Positions 63,570-64,000 of a DNA stretch of 64,000 nucleotides are shown here, one piece after another (position 1 is the stretch's first letter; the number at the start of each line of letters is the position of its first letter). Under the pieces are notes generated by a model that was not told the origin of the DNA, ran no database searches, and saw only the letters and a program-made list of their open reading frames with translations. The stretch comes from Chlorops oryzae. Its lineage: Eukaryota > Arthropoda > Insecta > Diptera > Chloropidae. The stretch covers positions 49,455,694 to 49,519,693 of the forward strand of contig CM035808.1 of the NCBI GenBank assembly GCA_020466095.1, read 5' to 3'. The translations under genes were made by a program, and so were the position numbers.

Positions 63570-64000
63570 CTTAGAGTTATATTTTTTACTCAAAAAATAA
63601 AAATTAGTTTTAATTAATTAATTTTACTCAGAAAAATAAAACTTATACATGATAAGGCCTGATGCTGTGTAGAGTTAAAAGCGTGATATGACTTATCATT
63701 TTAAATGTTTTTAGCCTTACAAAAATATCGCTATTTTCCGGGCTCTGTAAGTTTCTTTGAAAAATGAGCGGGTCGAAAACCGGACATTTTTGCAAGAGAA
63801 TGTTTTATTTTTTACGAAACGAAAAATTCGTGGGAATGCAAAATATGCAAGGCACCATTTCAAGGGAATTATTTATCAAATATACTTGGAAGAAGAACGC
63901 AACGAGTTTTAAAAATATTTGCATAATACTTTCATTTTGTGATTAAGGCTAATACCCAAAACAGATTACAGCTGAAATACGAAATTAAAAACCGCTAATG

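Overview
The window reads as a repeat-dense, AT-rich stretch of the nuclear genome of a higher (brachyceran, schizophoran) fly, plausibly a tephritid or drosophilid relative. The evidence is the DINE-1-like Helentron-derived elements with (GTCY)n microsatellites, a mellifera-type mariner, hAT, Ty3/gypsy and BEL/Pao elements, short GT-AG introns and TATA-Inr promoters of insect type. There are no bacterial-style operons. A 100-base N gap at 45790-45889 marks a scaffolded assembly. The species call is inference.

Only two genes look like ordinary host genes. Both are on the minus strand, both encode secreted low-complexity proteins (463 aa, exons 7227-7238 and 5791-7170; 254 aa, 10547-11311), and both have TATA boxes. 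A third possible host ORF, a RING-finger fragment at 13143-13370 resuming at 15701-15796, is split by a 2.3-kb hAT-type insertion with a duplicated CTACAAC. Everything else recognisable is mobile DNA in layers.

Layout. 1-5000: hAT remnant and small foldback or terminal-inverted-repeat (TIR) elements. 5.7-11.4 kb: the two secreted-protein genes with a Helentron-derived element (HINE) between them. 12.1-12.5, 16.0-16.2 and 23.7-24.2 kb: three 5'-truncated non-LTR retrotransposon tails, all minus strand. 13.4-15.7 kb: hAT insertion that itself holds foldback and Harbinger-like elements. 17.2-18.5 kb: element with a 10-bp target duplication. 20.6-23.2, 25.3-26.9, 32.5-34.2, 36.3-38.3, 45.0-45.4 and 58.9-59.8 kb: HINEs of three families. 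32.5-33.8 kb: an apparently intact mariner inside a HINE. 34.2-35.6 and 60.5-61.6 kb: kilobase palindromes. 39.8-42.2 kb: two near-identical 0.8-kb TIR elements in inverted orientation. 42.9-43.8 kb: broken multi-exon TE-type gene. 45.9-51.2 kb: FLYWCH exon, minisatellite, broken gypsy pol, an intact downstream ORF and a 1.2-kb LTR abutting a BEL/Pao fragment. 51.4-56.2 kb: TIR element carrying a complete hAT element with an open 626-aa transposase. 56.2-58.6 kb: a 2.3-kb inverted repeat with tRNA-like promoter boxes in both arms.

The main biological content is a readable insertion history: target-site duplications allow several insertions to be ordered, and two transposases (mariner, hAT) remain open. 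I did not find a clear new enzymatic system. The most novel-looking items are the shared three-family HINE architecture, the tRNA-box inverted repeat, the modular 'same core, different ends' TIR family, and the spliced-looking third ORF of the gypsy element.
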